Position numbers and translations under genes: made by a program
Part shown: positions 24,753 to 34,023 of the stretch, piece by piece
How the letters are laid out: every line of letters begins with the position of its first letter
Numbering within the stretch: position 1 is the stretch's first letter
Notes under the pieces: generated by a model
The model's database searches: none
Told to the model about the DNA's origin: nothing
What the model saw: only the letters and a program-made list of their open reading frames with translations
Assembly: GCA_031291645.1 (NCBI GenBank)
Contig: JARLIQ010000012.1
Coordinates: 1-38,345 of the forward strand
DNA from: Caulobacteraceae bacterium
Lineage (GTDB): Bacteria; Pseudomonadota; Alphaproteobacteria; Caulobacterales; Caulobacteraceae
Reading direction: 5' to 3'
Length of the DNA: 38,345 bases

Positions 24753-25013
24753 ATGAGACAACGCATTGCGATTGCGGCGCTATGTATGGCCGCCACCCAG
24801 GTATCGGCTTCGACTGTCGTTCGGTATGACGGGCAAGAGGCTCCCCTTGTAAGGGGTATCGACGCGAATTTCGTTTCAAGATCCGGCGTGAGGTATCGTG
24901 TCGAGCTATCGAATGCGCCGAGCGGGCCGGTGTCCGTGCGCGTAGTTGTAACAACACAGTGCTCGGTGCAGGAAAAATTGATCGGGAAGATGTTCCTGGT
25001 GGTAGCGACCTAG
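24753..25013 (+). CDS. Small exported hypothetical protein ending at the IS701 target site
   Basis: An 86-residue frame starting ATG 24753 behind GGGAGCGGG. A signal peptide is visible (RIAIAALCMAATQVSAS), then VRYDGQEAPLVRGIDANFVSRSG and a strand-rich end; one Cys (TTQCSV). No family recognised. Its TAG stop is part of the CTAG target duplicated by the IS701-like insertion, so the protein is the same length with or without the element. An alternative frame starting at 24959 would run across the restored site for about 45 codons; I find that less convincing because it lacks a start signal and would need a frameshift to join this gene. Confidence 0.45.
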   Translation: MRQRIAIAALCMAATQVSASTVVRYDGQEAPLVRGIDANFVSRSGVRYRVELSNAPSGPVSVRVVVTTQCSVQEKLIGKMFLVVAT

Positions 25014-26544
25014 TCTTACTGCGTCATAAATTGCGAGGCTGTGGGAGGTTGTCCATCACCCTGGTGCAGCATGGACATCGTTGGAGCCGCATAGCCAGCG
25101 CGACGGTCAGGCGCCGTCGCAGGGTCGGGATTGAGGTTGGGACGTGTCGCTCGGGTCGGATCGGCGGATCCGCGGGGTCGATAACCGTCGGGAAGGCCAG
25201 AGACTTGGCGTTCCCGGGTTTGAGATGAAGCTGAGGGGGGAATCGTCTCCCTCAGGGAGATCAGGAATCCATATGCAGCGATGCAGAGGCTGGCGTGGTG
25301 GTGGAAGCCTCGCCAACTTCGCCCTTCGTAGTGACCCAGCCCCAGTTCCTGCTTGAGTTCCTGGTAGTCGCGCTCGATCCGCCAGCGCAGTTTTGCGGTG
25401 TCGACCAAGTGGGTGATCGTGCTGTCGGCCGACAGGGTGGAGAGCCAATACTTGGTCGGCGCGGCTTCATCTTCGGGCCATTCGATCAGGAGCCATTCCT
25501 CCTGATGCGCCTTGGATCGATCGAAGTCTCTGGAGGCGGGGCGCAGGCGCACGGCGGCGAAGCGAGAGCTGAGCTCGGCGTTGGTTCCCTCACGCCACGC
25601 AACGGTATGCCAAGCCTCGGCCGCCAGCGCCTCGGCCAGGGCCTTGACCGAGACCGGCTGGTGATCGGCGTCGCGGCGAAGACGTGAGGTCGGTCGGCCC
25701 TTTCCACTCCAGGGCTTGGGCGGCAGCGGACCTTCGCCCGGACGCCAGACGCTGAGCGTTGGCTGCGCGCCCACGACATAGGTCAGATCGAGCTCCGTCA
25801 GGCCGGCGCGGAAGCCGCCGTCCGCGCCATAGCCGGCGTCGGCCAGGATCACGCCCGGCGCGATCCCTCCAGCCTTGGCCGCCTTGATCTGATCCAGCGC
25901 GATCTGCGGTTTGGTCTGAAAGATGACGTCGTCGGGAACCTTGGCCTTCCTGCGCCGCTCCGGATCGTCAGCCCAGACTTGCGGGAGATAAAGACGCCAG
26001 GCGATCGGCAGGCTCGCCGCGTCGTTAGCCACCGACAGGCTCACCGCCACCTGGCAGTTATCCTGCTTGCCCAACTGGCCAGTATTGCCGCGCCACGCCA
26101 ACCGAGTGCTTGCCCTTCTTGGGAAAGCCCGTGTCGTCGATAATCCAGGCCCCGATCGCGCCGCGTTGCTCGATCCGCGGCAGGACCCAGTCGCGAACTC
26201 GACCCATCAGGGCCTCGTCCGACCACGGCGCCTGACCCACAAAATGCAAGAGAGACTGATGTTTAGCCGCCACCCGCGACGGGGCTACCACCGCCGCCAG
26301 CGGCTCCACGCTCTTGCGCTCCACCGGCATCAACAGACCAAGGCAATAGTCCTTCAGCGGCTCGGCTCGATCGGCATGGCCGATCACACCAACCAAGGCC
26401 TCGACATAAGCGTCAAATGCCGTTTCACTTTCGTCTGTCCAGGTATCCATGGCGGCTCGCTTCGCTGACCCACGAATCGCCTACGCTATCAAATCCGCGC
26501 CATGCGCGAATCCCCTCAAGCCCCGATTTTCTGACTCAGTAAGA
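25014..26544 (-). mobile_element. IS701-like insertion sequence with CTAG target duplication
   Basis: A 1531-bp element. Left end TCTTACTGCGTCATAAATT and right end (reverse complement) TCTTACTGAGTCAGAAAAT form imperfect terminal inverted repeats. CTAG occurs immediately outside both ends (25010-25013 and 26545-26548), fitting the 4-bp YTAR target duplication known for IS701-family elements. It carries one transposase gene on the - strand, broken by a frameshift. The clean ends and duplication indicate a recent insertion. Confidence 0.88.
25016..26450 (-). pseudogene. IS701-family transposase, frameshifted
   Basis: The gene starts MDTWTDESETAFDAYV at 26450 and reads the IS701 N-terminal region including IDDTGFPKKGKHSVGVARQY, then leaves frame after about 131 codons. 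The continuation (GQLGKQDNCQVAVSLSVAN ... LADAGYGADGGFRAGL ... WRIERDYQELKQELGLGHYEGRSWRGFHHH) lies in another frame starting near 26085. The family sequence at the joint is ARQYCGQLGKQDNC, so loss of two bases (CG) near 26078-26082 explains the shift. DDE residues are recognisable: D in DDTGFPKKG, D in LADAGYG, and E in the ..KQELGLGHYEGR region. The stop codon is inside the left inverted repeat. Unless recoding occurs, the element is no longer autonomous. Confidence 0.88.
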
Positions 26545-26596
26545 CTAGCTGCAGCACCCGTCCTAAAAGCGGACCAAGCTGTGATGCCGTCTACCC

Positions 26597-26818
26597 ATGC
26601 AAGCGACCATCTATATGCCGCTCCTGAATGAAGGCACCGACGTGTGGACTCCCGTCACGGCTGAGCAGATTGGCCCGACCGCTTACCGCTTGCTCGGACC
26701 TGTGCCGACGGATCATGAGTGGCGTTTCGGTGGTCCGGGAGACGTTGTCCGGGTCGCGCTTCACACCTTTTCAGATGGCGAGGTAGGGCTCGCCGTCATC
26801 GGTCCAGAGCCCGCTTAG
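26597..26818 (+). CDS. Small hypothetical protein
   Basis: A 73-residue frame from ATG 26597. It begins IYMPLLNEGTDVWTPVTAEQIG, continues YRLLGPVPTDHEWRFGGPGDVVRV and ends GEVGLAVIGPEP. The pattern (short N-terminal strand, NEGTDVW.PV, LGP.P.D.EW.F, G..VRV) resembles a family of small proteins of unknown function I have seen annotated as hypothetical and sometimes near toxin-immunity loci. No signal peptide or membrane segment. No ribosome site is evident, which may mean it was once translated by coupling to an upstream gene removed or separated by the IS701 insertion 49 bases before it. Confidence 0.55.
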   Translation: MQATIYMPLLNEGTDVWTPVTAEQIGPTAYRLLGPVPTDHEWRFGGPGDVVRVALHTFSDGEVGLAVIGPEPA

Positions 26819-27178
26819 GGTCGAAATTTGCCGTTCGGCCGGCGCCAACAACTCGCCGCTAGCAGCCTTGGTTTGCGGCTGGGGCGATGGCGAGTTTCTG
26901 GCGCGACCTCAACTTCCTCTTCTGGCGCATCGTCCCCGTAGACCGCCGGGTCTGCAAAGGTCGCTTGTCGCACCGCTCCGTCCACGCTCTGATAATCGGC
27001 TGACGACGCCTATAGGGATCGAGCGGGCCTGGGCGGTAGGCCGAATCCAACGATGGCTCTGCGAGTATCTCTGAGACCGCCGGCTCTGGCCACTTCGTTT
27101 CCGGTCCGGTTTAATCGAACTCCAACGGCACATTCTGGACGGTTTGAATGCCCCAGGGTGTCAATTCGCGCGCAAACC
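26819..27178. other. Gene-poor gap before the IS21-like element
   Basis: About 360 bases with no supportable gene. The longest sensible frame is a 38-codon one at 26887 (MASFWRDLNFLFWRI), lacking homology I recognise. No repeat or terminator stands out. The region ends where the IS21-like left end begins. Confidence 0.4.
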
Positions 27179-27304
27179 TGTCCCCTCTTTCGCTTTGAAG
27201 GTTAGCCCCCTTGGCGCTGGCGTTTGCAGTCGCCCGGCGGCGTAGCGCGAAGCCCTTGCGTAGCGCAGCGCGTAGCCGACGGGCGCACCCGAGGCGTGGG
27301 CGGA

Positions 27305-28036
27305 TCAGGCTCTGTTCTTGAAGCGCCAGCTCTCGTTGCCGGTCTCGACGATGTCGCAGTGGTGGGTGATGCGGTCGAGCATGGCCGTGGTCATCTTGGC
27401 GTCGCCGAAGACCTGGGGCCAGTCGGCGAAGGCGAGGTTGGTGGTGATGACGATCGAGGTGTTTTCGTAGAGCTTGCTGATCAGGTGGAAGAGGAGCTGG
27501 GCGCCGGCTTGGCTGAACGGCAGGTAGCCGAGTTCGTCGATGATGATCAGGTCATGGCGCAGCAAGGTCTCGACGAGGCGGCCGCTGCGACCGGCGGCCT
27601 TTTCCTGTTCGAGCTGGTTGACCAGATCGACGAGGTTGAAGAAGCGGCCGCGGGCCCTGGCGCGGATCACGGCGGCGGCGATGGCGATGGCCAGGTGGGT
27701 CTTGCCGGTGCCGGTTCCGCCGATGAGGATGAGGTTGCGCTTGGCCTCGACGAAGTCGCCGTTGCTGAGTTCGCGGACCAAGCCCTCGTCCACTGGCGTG
27801 TCGGCGAAGACGAAGTCGTCGAGGTCCTTCAGCACCGGGAACTTGGCGCCGCTGATCCGGTAGTTGATCGAGCGGGACTGGCGATGGGTGAGTTCGGCGC
27901 GGATCAGGCTGGCCAGGAGGGGATAGAGCTCCTCGCGGCGGACGAGCCCCTTGCCGGCGATCTCGTCGAAGCTGGCGCGCATGCCGTAGAGCTTGAGGCT
28001 GGTCATGGCTTCGATGATCTGGTGTCGTTCCATCAT
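27305..28036 (-). CDS. istB: IS21-family helper ATPase IstB
   Basis: A 243-residue AAA+ ATPase that assists IstA in target selection and strand transfer. Walker A is [13 protein letters not shown] (about residues 105-117), Walker B is [13 protein letters not shown], and an arginine-rich C-terminal part follows ([19 protein letters not shown] ... [12 protein letters not shown]). The N-terminus ([18 protein letters not shown]) is the DNA-binding helical region usual in IstB. Its ATG overlaps the istA stop as ATGA, the standard coupling in this family. Length is normal and the gene looks intact. Confidence 0.95.
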   Translation of the reverse strand: MMERHQIIEAMTSLKLYGMRASFDEIAGKGLVRREELYPLLASLIRAELTHRQSRSINYRISGAKFPVLKDLDDFVFADTPVDEGLVRELSNGDFVEAKRNLILIGGTGTGKTHLAIAIAAAVIRARARGRFFNLVDLVNQLEQEKAAGRSGRLVETLLRHDLIIIDELGYLPFSQAGAQLLFHLISKLYENTSIVITTNLAFADWPQVFGDAKMTTAMLDRITHHCDIVETGNESWRFKNRA

Positions 28037-29547
28037 GTCGCGTGGATCCTTGTTCCGCGGAGAAGGGCGTCATAGCGGGCGCAGTCGGCGATCGGCTCGG
28101 CCTTGAGCTTGAGCGCGTCTGGCGTGGTGATGCTGGGCGCGGGCGGCGGTTGACGCTGGCGGGCCAGGATGGCGAGGATCACGTCGCCGCTGGCGATACC
28201 GGCCTGCAGCGCCTCGGCGCAGGCGGCTTCCACGGCGGCCACGCCATGATCGGGCGCGGCGGCGAGAATCTTGACGAACTGGCGGTCGCCATCGGCGTGG
28301 CCGCGCAACTTGGCGCGGACCTTGGCCAGGGCCGGCGGCAGGTCCCGGTCCTTGAACGGTGCGCCGTTGCGCAGCGCGCCGGGCTTGCGCATCAGGACCG
28401 GCAGGTAGTGCCAGGGATCGTAGATCACCTGCTCGCGCTTGAAGCTGCGCGGATGATCGGCGACGACCTCGTCGGCCAGCAGCACGACGATGCGGTCGGC
28501 GTAGGCGCGCACCAGCACGCCGCGGCCAGCGGCGCGGGCATCGATGCTGTACTTGTTGCGGTCGTGGGTGATCAGGCAGGTGGTCGTGGCGCGCATCGGC
28601 TTCTCGCTGAAGCCGGCGAAGGGGCCCACGAACGGCGCCAGGGCGGCGCGCTCCTCCTCGAACACCTCCCAGATGGTCCGGTCCCTGAACTGGGGGTGGC
28701 GCGTTCGCTGGGCGTAGGCGCGGCACTGGTCTTCCAGCCAGGCGTTCAGCTCCTCCAACGTCTTGACCTTCGGCCTGGGCCTGAACAGCACGTCGCGCAT
28801 CGTGCCGACCTGGTTCTCAACCTGGCCCTTCTCCCAGCCGGACGCCGGCGTACAGGCGGTCGGCTCGACCAGATGATGCGAGCACATCTGCAGGAAGCGG
28901 CGGTTGTAGGTGCGGCCCCGGCCGACGAACACGACGTCGACCGCGGTCTTCATGTTGTCGTAGATCCCGCGCCGGCAGACCCCGCCATAGAAGGCGAAGG
29001 CCTTGTCGTGGGCGTCGAACACCATCTCCTGGGTCTCACGGGGGTAGGCCCGCACGAACGGCATCCGGCTGAACGACAGGCGCATATGCGCCGCCTTCAC
29101 GATCATCGGCAGGCCGGCCAGTTCGATCGCGTCGTGGCTCCAGTCGAACTGGTAGGCCTCGCCCGGATCGAAGCTCTGAGGGATAAATGCCTGGACCGGC
29201 GCCCTGGCATGTTCGTCGCGCCACGCCTTGACGAACCGGTGCACGCTGTCGTGGGCGCCGTCGTAACCACGACCGCGCAGTTCCTCGAACAGCCGCTGGG
29301 TGGTGCGCCGCTCACGCCTGGGGACCTTCGCCTCGGCCTCCAGGATCGCCGTCAAGGTCTCGACCCACGGCCCCAACTTCGGCAGGGGCTGGGTCTCCCG
29401 CTTGTAGCTGAACTCCGTGGCCTGGGAGCGCAGCACCTTGCGCACCGTGTCGCGCGCCACCCCCAGCTCACGGGCGATGCGCTTGATACCCTTCCGGTTC
29501 TGGAAGTGCTCGAACCGGATCCGCGCAATCGTATCCACGCCCGTCAT
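28033..29547 (-). CDS. istA: IS21-family transposase IstA
   Basis: A 504-residue DDE transposase. An N-terminal helix-turn-helix is visible ([22 protein letters not shown]). The catalytic residues lie in YQFDWSHD (first Asp), [10 protein letters not shown] (second Asp) and [12 protein letters not shown] (Glu). A C-terminal beta-barrel region follows ([26 protein letters not shown]). I start at ATG 29547 ([20 protein letters not shown]), preceded by GGAGGGGG; the frame opens 14 codons earlier. It appears complete and coupled to istB, so the element may still be active. Confidence 0.95.
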   Translation of the reverse strand: MTGVDTIARIRFEHFQNRKGIKRIARELGVARDTVRKVLRSQATEFSYKRETQPLPKLGPWVETLTAILEAEAKVPRRERRTTQRLFEELRGRGYDGAHDSVHRFVKAWRDEHARAPVQAFIPQSFDPGEAYQFDWSHDAIELAGLPMIVKAAHMRLSFSRMPFVRAYPRETQEMVFDAHDKAFAFYGGVCRRGIYDNMKTAVDVVFVGRGRTYNRRFLQMCSHHLVEPTACTPASGWEKGQVENQVGTMRDVLFRPRPKVKTLEELNAWLEDQCRAYAQRTRHPQFRDRTIWEVFEEERAALAPFVGPFAGFSEKPMRATTTCLITHDRNKYSIDARAAGRGVLVRAYADRIVVLLADEVVADHPRSFKREQVIYDPWHYLPVLMRKPGALRNGAPFKDRDLPPALAKVRAKLRGHADGDRQFVKILAAAPDHGVAAVEAACAEALQAGIASGDVILAILARQRQPPPAPSITTPDALKLKAEPIADCARYDALLRGTRIHAT

Positions 29548-29816
29548 CCCCCACCCCCTCCAGCACCAGGAAGGGGCATCCAAAACCACAGGTCAGGGGG
29601 CTAATCTTCGACGCGAAAAACGCCCCTCAGGGGGACAACATTGCAGGCGATCTCACACATCCGGCGAAACGGCGGCGCGAAACCGAACGGCCACCATGCC
29701 GATCGGTCGCGCCGATCCTTCTTTTTTAGAGCTGCTAATAGGCTTCGCCAGAGGAGCCGCTGAGGGCGGTCCCCGATGGTGGCGCGATGATGTGGCCGCC
29801 GATCGGTGGCGGCGCG

Positions 29817-30197
29817 TCAGCCGATGATCTGACCGATGGCTTGGCGCAGGGCGTCCTGGTCCTCGGGCGCCAGGGCGCCGAGTCTGCGAATGACGAGGCC
29901 CTGTTCCAGGGTAGCGAAGACCGGCTTGACGGAGGATGGCTTGATGAGGCCGGCGGCCTGCCAGTGGCGCAGCCAGACCTCGCCCAGGGCCGGCGTGGGG
30001 CGTAGCTGGCTGGTGACGGCCATCATGATCAGATCGGGCCGCTCGACGTTGTAGGCGCGGCTGGAGACGATGACGGCCGGCCGCTGCTTGGAGGCGGCCT
30101 GGCTGGTGAAGGGGAACGGCACGAGGACGATGGCGCCGAAGCTCAGGGCCTGGGGCTTGGCGGGGCCTCGGGACCTGGCGGCGGCCTTAGATGGCAT
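29817..30197 (-). CDS. PemK/MazF-family toxin (type II TA)
   Basis: A 126-residue protein of the MazF/PemK/CcdB-like endoribonuclease fold. Visible motifs are GAIVLVPFPFTSQAASKQRPAVIVS (the first strands with the KxRPavvvs signature) and LIMMAVTSQLRPTPALGEVWL, then IKPSSVKPVFATLEQGLV (substituting for the usual KPS.v....i.tl). Such toxins cleave mRNA or rRNA at short sequences and arrest growth. The ATG lies inside the end of the antitoxin gene (11-base overlap), so the two are co-translated. The Lys/Arg-rich N-terminal extension (PSKAAARSRGPAKPQ) is longer than in MazF itself. Confidence 0.85.
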   Translation of the reverse strand: MPSKAAARSRGPAKPQALSFGAIVLVPFPFTSQAASKQRPAVIVSSRAYNVERPDLIMMAVTSQLRPTPALGEVWLRHWQAAGLIKPSSVKPVFATLEQGLVIRRLGALAPEDQDALRQAIGQIIG

Positions 30198-30384
30198 CGT
30201 AGGCGTCGTCCTCGGGGTTGCTCCAGACGGCGGCGAAGGCCGGCGCGCTGGCGGCGCCGGCGGCGCGGACGAGGGAGCGGTCCTGATCGCGCTGGCGGAT
30301 GAAATCCACGAAGTCCTCGACCTCGGCGAGGCGGTCCATGGGCAGGGTGTTGAGCTTCTCGATCAGGGCCGGGTTGGCGGGCAT
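30187..30384 (-). CDS. Antitoxin of the PemK/MazF-like pair
   Basis: A 65-residue acidic protein (NPALIEKLNTLPMDRLAEVEDFVDFIRQRDQDRSL ... AAVWSNPEDDAYDAI). The LP..R..EVEDFVDFI segment is typical of small antitoxins of the DUF2281/VapB-like type, and the acidic, unstructured C-terminus is where such antitoxins wrap their toxin. It overlaps the toxin gene by 11 bases and starts 9 bases after the XRE regulator gene, so the three form one operon. There is no obvious DNA-binding domain here, so the XRE protein may supply autoregulation. Confidence 0.8.
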   Translation of the reverse strand: MPANPALIEKLNTLPMDRLAEVEDFVDFIRQRDQDRSLVRAAGAASAPAFAAVWSNPEDDAYDAI

Positions 30385-30393
30385 GGGAGGCTC

Positions 30394-30792
30394 CTAGAGG
30401 GCGTGCTGGGCGAGCATGGCGTCGAGGACTTCGGAGACGACGCGCTGCCTGGCCTTGGGGAGCTGGCCGATGGCCTCGATCTGTTGCTGGAGGCGCGAGG
30501 CGGGGCCGCGCTTGCCAGCGGGCCGGGCGGCCGGCTGACCGATCAGCATCTCGTCCAGCGATAGCTCCAGCGCCTCGGCCAGGACCGGCAAAAGGTCGGC
30601 GGCGATGCGGGCTCGACCGACCTCGTAGTGGGCCAGGGTCTGTTGGGCGATGCCCAGCCGTTCGGCGAGCTGGACCTGGGTCATGTCCATCTGCTTGCGG
30701 GCCTGAGCGATGCGGGCGCCGAGCCGCTTAAAGAAGGCGTCGTCCTTGGTCTTCATGTCTGCCGAAATCCGCTTGAGATCGGCCATCGTCAT
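30394..30792 (-). CDS. XRE-family transcriptional regulator
   Basis: A 132-residue repressor-type protein. The helix-turn-helix is clear: FKRLGARIAQARKQMDMTQVQLAERLGIAQQTLAHYEVGRARIAADLLPVLAEALELSLDEML in the first half. A Gln/Arg-rich helical tail follows (SRLQQQIEAIGQLPKARQRVVSEVLDAML), probably for dimerisation. ATG 30792 is preceded by AGGGG; ATG 30786 is an alternative. It heads the operon with the antitoxin and toxin and is divergent from the primase gene. A perfect palindrome in the shared 108-base intergenic region is its probable operator, so it likely represses both the TA operon and the replication/integration genes. Confidence 0.92.
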   Translation of the reverse strand: MTMADLKRISADMKTKDDAFFKRLGARIAQARKQMDMTQVQLAERLGIAQQTLAHYEVGRARIAADLLPVLAEALELSLDEMLIGQPAARPAGKRGPASRLQQQIEAIGQLPKARQRVVSEVLDAMLAQHAL

Positions 30793-30822
30793 AACCCCTG
30801 TTTTTAGAAGCACGCTTGACAC

Positions 30823-30839
30823 TACTCCCAATGGGAGTA
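30823..30839. promoter_or_regulatory. Palindromic operator between XRE/TA operon and primase gene
   Basis: TACTCCC-AAT-GGGAGTA is a perfect 7-bp inverted repeat with a 3-base spacer. It lies directly behind a TTGACA box on the + strand (30816-30821), where a bound dimer would cover the -35/-10 spacer and block transcription of the primase gene, and 31-47 bases upstream of the XRE start codon. Size and symmetry fit an XRE-family operator. Confidence 0.65.
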
Positions 30840-30900
30840 ATCCGAAAGGCGGTTATTTTTACTCAGAACCCCTTGACAGGTTTTTTAGGAGCCGCCGCCG

Positions 30901-33900
30901 ATGGCCCGTATCCCGGACACCGAGATCGAGCGGTTGAAGGCCGAAGTGAGCCTGGTTGGGCTGGTCGAATCCTCGGGCGTCGTGCTGGAAAAACGCGGCG
31001 CCGATCACGTCGGCCGCTGCCCGTTCCACGACGACAAGACGCCCTCGCTCGTAGTCACGCCGGGGAAGAATCTGTGGCGCTGCTTCGGCGCCTGCGACGC
31101 CGGCGGGGACGTGATCGCGTGGGTGATGAAACGCGAGGGCGTGAGCTTCCGCCACGCGGTCGAACTGCTCAAATCCGACGCCATGCCGGACGTGGAAAAG
31201 CGCGCGAGATCGGCGCCGGCGACGGCGTCCGCCTCGCGCTCGACGGTCGTCAAACTGACGCCGATCGCCGCGCCGGCCGAGGACGCCGAGCTGCTGAATG
31301 AAGTGGTCGGCTACTACCACACGGCCCTCAAACAGACCCCCGAGGCGCTGGCCTATCTGGAGCGCCGGGGGCTGGTTCATGGCGAGCTGATCGACGCCTT
31401 CCGGCTGGGGTATGCGGACCGCACCTTGGGCTATCGGTTGCCGGCGGCGAACCGCAAGGCGGGCGCCGAGGTCAGGGGTCGGTTGCAGCAACTTGGCGTG
31501 CTGCGCGAGAGCGGCCACGAGCATCTTCGCGGCTCGCTCGTGATCCCGATCCTGGACGCTCATGGGCGGGTGACGAACCTCTATGGCCGCAAGATCAGGG
31601 CCGACTTAAGGGCTGGCACGCCGGACCATCTGTACCTGCCGGGGCCGCATCGCGGGATGTTCAATCTGGGCGCCTTCGCCGCCTCCGATGAGCTGATCCT
31701 CACCGAGGCGCTGATCGACGCGCTGACCTTCTGGACGGCCGGCTATCGGCACGTCACCAGCGCCTATGGCGCCGGCGGCTTCACCGACGAAATCCTCGAA
31801 TCGATCGTCTCCCATCGGGTGAAACGGGTGCTGATCGCCTATGATCGGGACGTCGCCGGCGACAAGGGCGCGGCGGCCGTGGCGCAGGCGCTGGCCGCGA
31901 GGGGGATCGGCGCCTATCGGGTGAACTTCCCCAAGGGGATGGACGTCAACGCCTATGCGCTGGCCGTGAAGCCGGCCTCCAAATCCTTGGGCGCCATGCT
32001 GCGGGCCGCCGAATGGATGGCGGGAACGGCGGATCGCCGCCGCCCGGCGCTGGACGAAGCCGCCGCCATCGGCCTCGATCCCTGGGTCGAGCCCGAGGAG
32101 GAAACGCTGGCGCCTGAACCCATCGCCCTCTTAGCGGCTAAGGAAGAAGTCTCGCCCGAGTTGCCCGAGCCGAGGATCGCCAGCCCGATCCCGCCGGCCG
32201 CGCCGCCACCGGTCGAGGCCGAGATCGGCGAGCGGGATGTGGTGATCCGGCTGGGGGATCGCATCTGGCGGGCGCGGGGGTTGGCGCGCAACACCTCGGC
32301 CGAGAGCCTGAAAGTGAACTTGATGGTGCGTCGGGGCGAAGCCTTCCACGTCGATGGCCTGGACCTGTTGAGCGCCAAGGCCCGCGGGGCGTTCGCCGCG
32401 GAGGCGGCGCTGGAGCTGGGTCTGCCGCTGGAGGCGGTCAAACGCGACCTTGGCCAGGTGCTGTTGAAGCTCGAGGCCGTGCAGGACGAGGCCCTGGAGC
32501 AGGCCCGGCGCGCGGCGGAAAGGGCGCCGGCGGCGATGAGCCTGGTGGAGGAATCGGAAGCCCTGGCCTGGCTGCGCGCCCCGGACCTGATGGGCCGGAT
32601 CGCCGCCGACGTGGCCGCCTGCGGCGTGGTCGGCGAGGAAGCCAACGCCCAGGCGGTCTATCTGGCGGCGCTGAGCCGCAAGCTGGACAAGCCGCTGGCG
32701 GTGCTGATCCAGTCGACCAGCGCGGCCGGCAAGAGCGCCTTGATGGATGCGGTGCTGGAGCTGGTCCCGCCGGAGGAGCGGGTCGCCTACTCGGCGATGA
32801 CCGGCCAAAGCCTGTTCTACCTCGGCGAGGCGGACCTGAAACACAAGGCGCTGGCCATCGCCGAGGAGGAAGGCGTGCGACAGGCGGCCTATGCGCTGAA
32901 GCTGCTGCAAAGCCAGGGAACCTTGACCATCGCTTCGACCGGCAAGGACCCGGCGACGGGCAAGCTGGTCACTCAGGACTATACGGTCGAAGGCCCCGTG
33001 GCCCTGATGCTGACCACGACGGCGATCGATCTGGACGAGGAGCTGAAAAACCGCTGCCTGGTGCTGACGATCGACGAGAGCCGCGAGCAGACCCGGGCCA
33101 TCCATGCGCGCCAGCGGTTCGAGGAGACCCTAGAGGGGCTGACGGCGGGCGAGGACCGCGCGCGCATCCTGACCCTGCATCACAACGCCCAGCGGCTGAT
33201 CCGGCCGTTGAAGGTGGTCAACCCCTTCGCCGAGCGGCTGACCTTCCTGGACGAGCAGACCCGCACCCGGCGCGATCATCGCAAATATCTGGCGCTGATC
33301 CGCACCATAGCCCTGCTGCACCAGCATCAGCGTCCGGTTCTGAGCCTGGCCCGGCCAGACGGGAGCGAGCCCGTGGCCTACATCGAGGCGACGATCGCCG
33401 ACATCGCCGCCGCCAACCGCCTGGCGCATGCCGTGCTGGGGAGCACGCTGGACGAGCTGCCGCCGCAGACCCGGCGCCTGCTTGGCCTGGTCAGGGACAT
33501 GGTGGCGGCCCGCGCTACGGCCGAGGGCGTCAAACCGCGCGAGGTGCGGTTCATCCGCCGCCAGGTCCGCGAGGCGACCGGCTGGAGCGACACCCAGCTC
33601 AAGGTCCACCTCGGCCGGCTGCTGGAGCTGGAATATCTGATCGTCCGCCGGGCCGTGGACGGCCAGCACGCCGCCCGCTTCGTCTACGAGCTGGTCTATG
33701 ACGGCGAGGGCGCCGACGGAGCGCCCTTCCTGATGGGCCTGATCGACACCCAGGCTCTGGCGGCTGAACAGGCCGCGAACGAAAGGAGCTACGACGGGAA
33801 TCGGTCGGGGCCTGGAGACGATCGGTCGGGGTCCGGTCGGCCCCTGGTCGGCCCCCGGCCGGGGGGTGGCCGGGGTGCGGAACATGGCGGAACGCCCTTG

Positions 33901-34023
33901 CCTGGTAAGGGCTTGGACGAATCCGATCCGCCCACCCCGCCAAACGCACGTCTGGGGAGGAACGGCGCGGCTGTCATAGCCATGCCGGCCGCAGCGGGCG
34001 TCCCCGTCGCAGCGGGCGCCTGA
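30901..34023 (+). CDS. CHC2 zinc-finger / TOPRIM primase fused to an ATPase (primase-helicase)
   Basis: A 1040-residue replication protein. The N-terminal DnaG-type zinc finger has C40, H43, C61 and C65 (RCPFHDDKTPSLVVTPGKN, WRCFGACDAGGD). The TOPRIM domain shows a Glu near residue 269 (LTEALIDAL) and DxD near 314-316 (IAYDRDVAGDKG). After a Pro/Glu-rich linker comes a P-loop ATPase near residue 600 (QSTSAAGKSALMD; the first Walker A position is Ser) with IAEEEGVRQAAYALKLLQSQG and an arginine-bearing KNRCLVLTIDESREQT. The tail is Gly/Pro-rich. It would prime and possibly unwind DNA of a mobile element. The stop overlaps the recombinase start as TGATG, so the pair is coupled. An AGGAG site precedes ATG 30901. 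The gene is divergent from the XRE-TA operon and probably under the same operator. Confidence 0.9.
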   Translation: MARIPDTEIERLKAEVSLVGLVESSGVVLEKRGADHVGRCPFHDDKTPSLVVTPGKNLWRCFGACDAGGDVIAWVMKREGVSFRHAVELLKSDAMPDVEKRARSAPATASASRSTVVKLTPIAAPAEDAELLNEVVGYYHTALKQTPEALAYLERRGLVHGELIDAFRLGYADRTLGYRLPAANRKAGAEVRGRLQQLGVLRESGHEHLRGSLVIPILDAHGRVTNLYGRKIRADLRAGTPDHLYLPGPHRGMFNLGAFAASDELILTEALIDALTFWTAGYRHVTSAYGAGGFTDEILESIVSHRVKRVLIAYDRDVAGDKGAAAVAQALAARGIGAYRVNFPKGMDVNAYALAVKPASKSLGAMLRAAEWMAGTADRRRPALDEAAAIGLDPWVEPEEETLAPEPIALLAAKEEVSPELPEPRIASPIPPAAPPPVEAEIGERDVVIRLGDRIWRARGLARNTSAESLKVNLMVRRGEAFHVDGLDLLSAKARGAFAAEAALELGLPLEAVKRDLGQVLLKLEAVQDEALEQARRAAERAPAAMSLVEESEALAWLRAPDLMGRIAADVAACGVVGEEANAQAVYLAALSRKLDKPLAVLIQSTSAAGKSALMDAVLELVPPEERVAYSAMTGQSLFYLGEADLKHKALAIAEEEGVRQAAYALKLLQSQGTLTIASTGKDPATGKLVTQDYTVEGPVALMLTTTAIDLDEELKNRCLVLTIDESREQTRAIHARQRFEETLEGLTAGEDRARILTLHHNAQRLIRPLKVVNPFAERLTFLDEQTRTRRDHRKYLALIRTIALLHQHQRPVLSLARPDGSEPVAYIEATIADIAAANRLAHAVLGSTLDELPPQTRRLLGLVRDMVAARATAEGVKPREVRFIRRQVREATGWSDTQLKVHLGRLLELEYLIVRRAVDGQHAARFVYELVYDGEGADGAPFLMGLIDTQALAAEQAANERSYDGNRSGPGDDRSGSGRPLVGPRPGGGRGAEHGGTPLPGKGLDESDPPTPPNARLGRNGAAVIAMPAAAGVPVAAGA

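Larger units (their letters stand above)
27179..29637 (-). mobile_element. IS21-like insertion sequence (istA-istB)
   Basis: A ~2.46-kb element carrying istA and istB on the - strand. Both ends start TGTCCCC. The inner parts match imperfectly: left TTTGAAGGTTAGCCCCCTTG and right (reverse complement) GTCGAAGATTAGCCCCCTGA, consistent with the multiple terminal repeats of IS21 elements. I could not identify a convincing target duplication, so the outer base may be off by a few positions. Confidence 0.75.

Noticed and set aside
24959-26631. A gene split by the IS701-like element (frame continuing from 24959 to 26549-26631)
   Set aside because: The joined frame is only about 45 codons, has no start signal, and would require a frameshift to join the upstream small gene, which ends by its own stop.
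26887-27003. 38-codon frame MASFWRDLNFLFWRI...
   Set aside because: No ribosome site, no recognised family, no supporting context.
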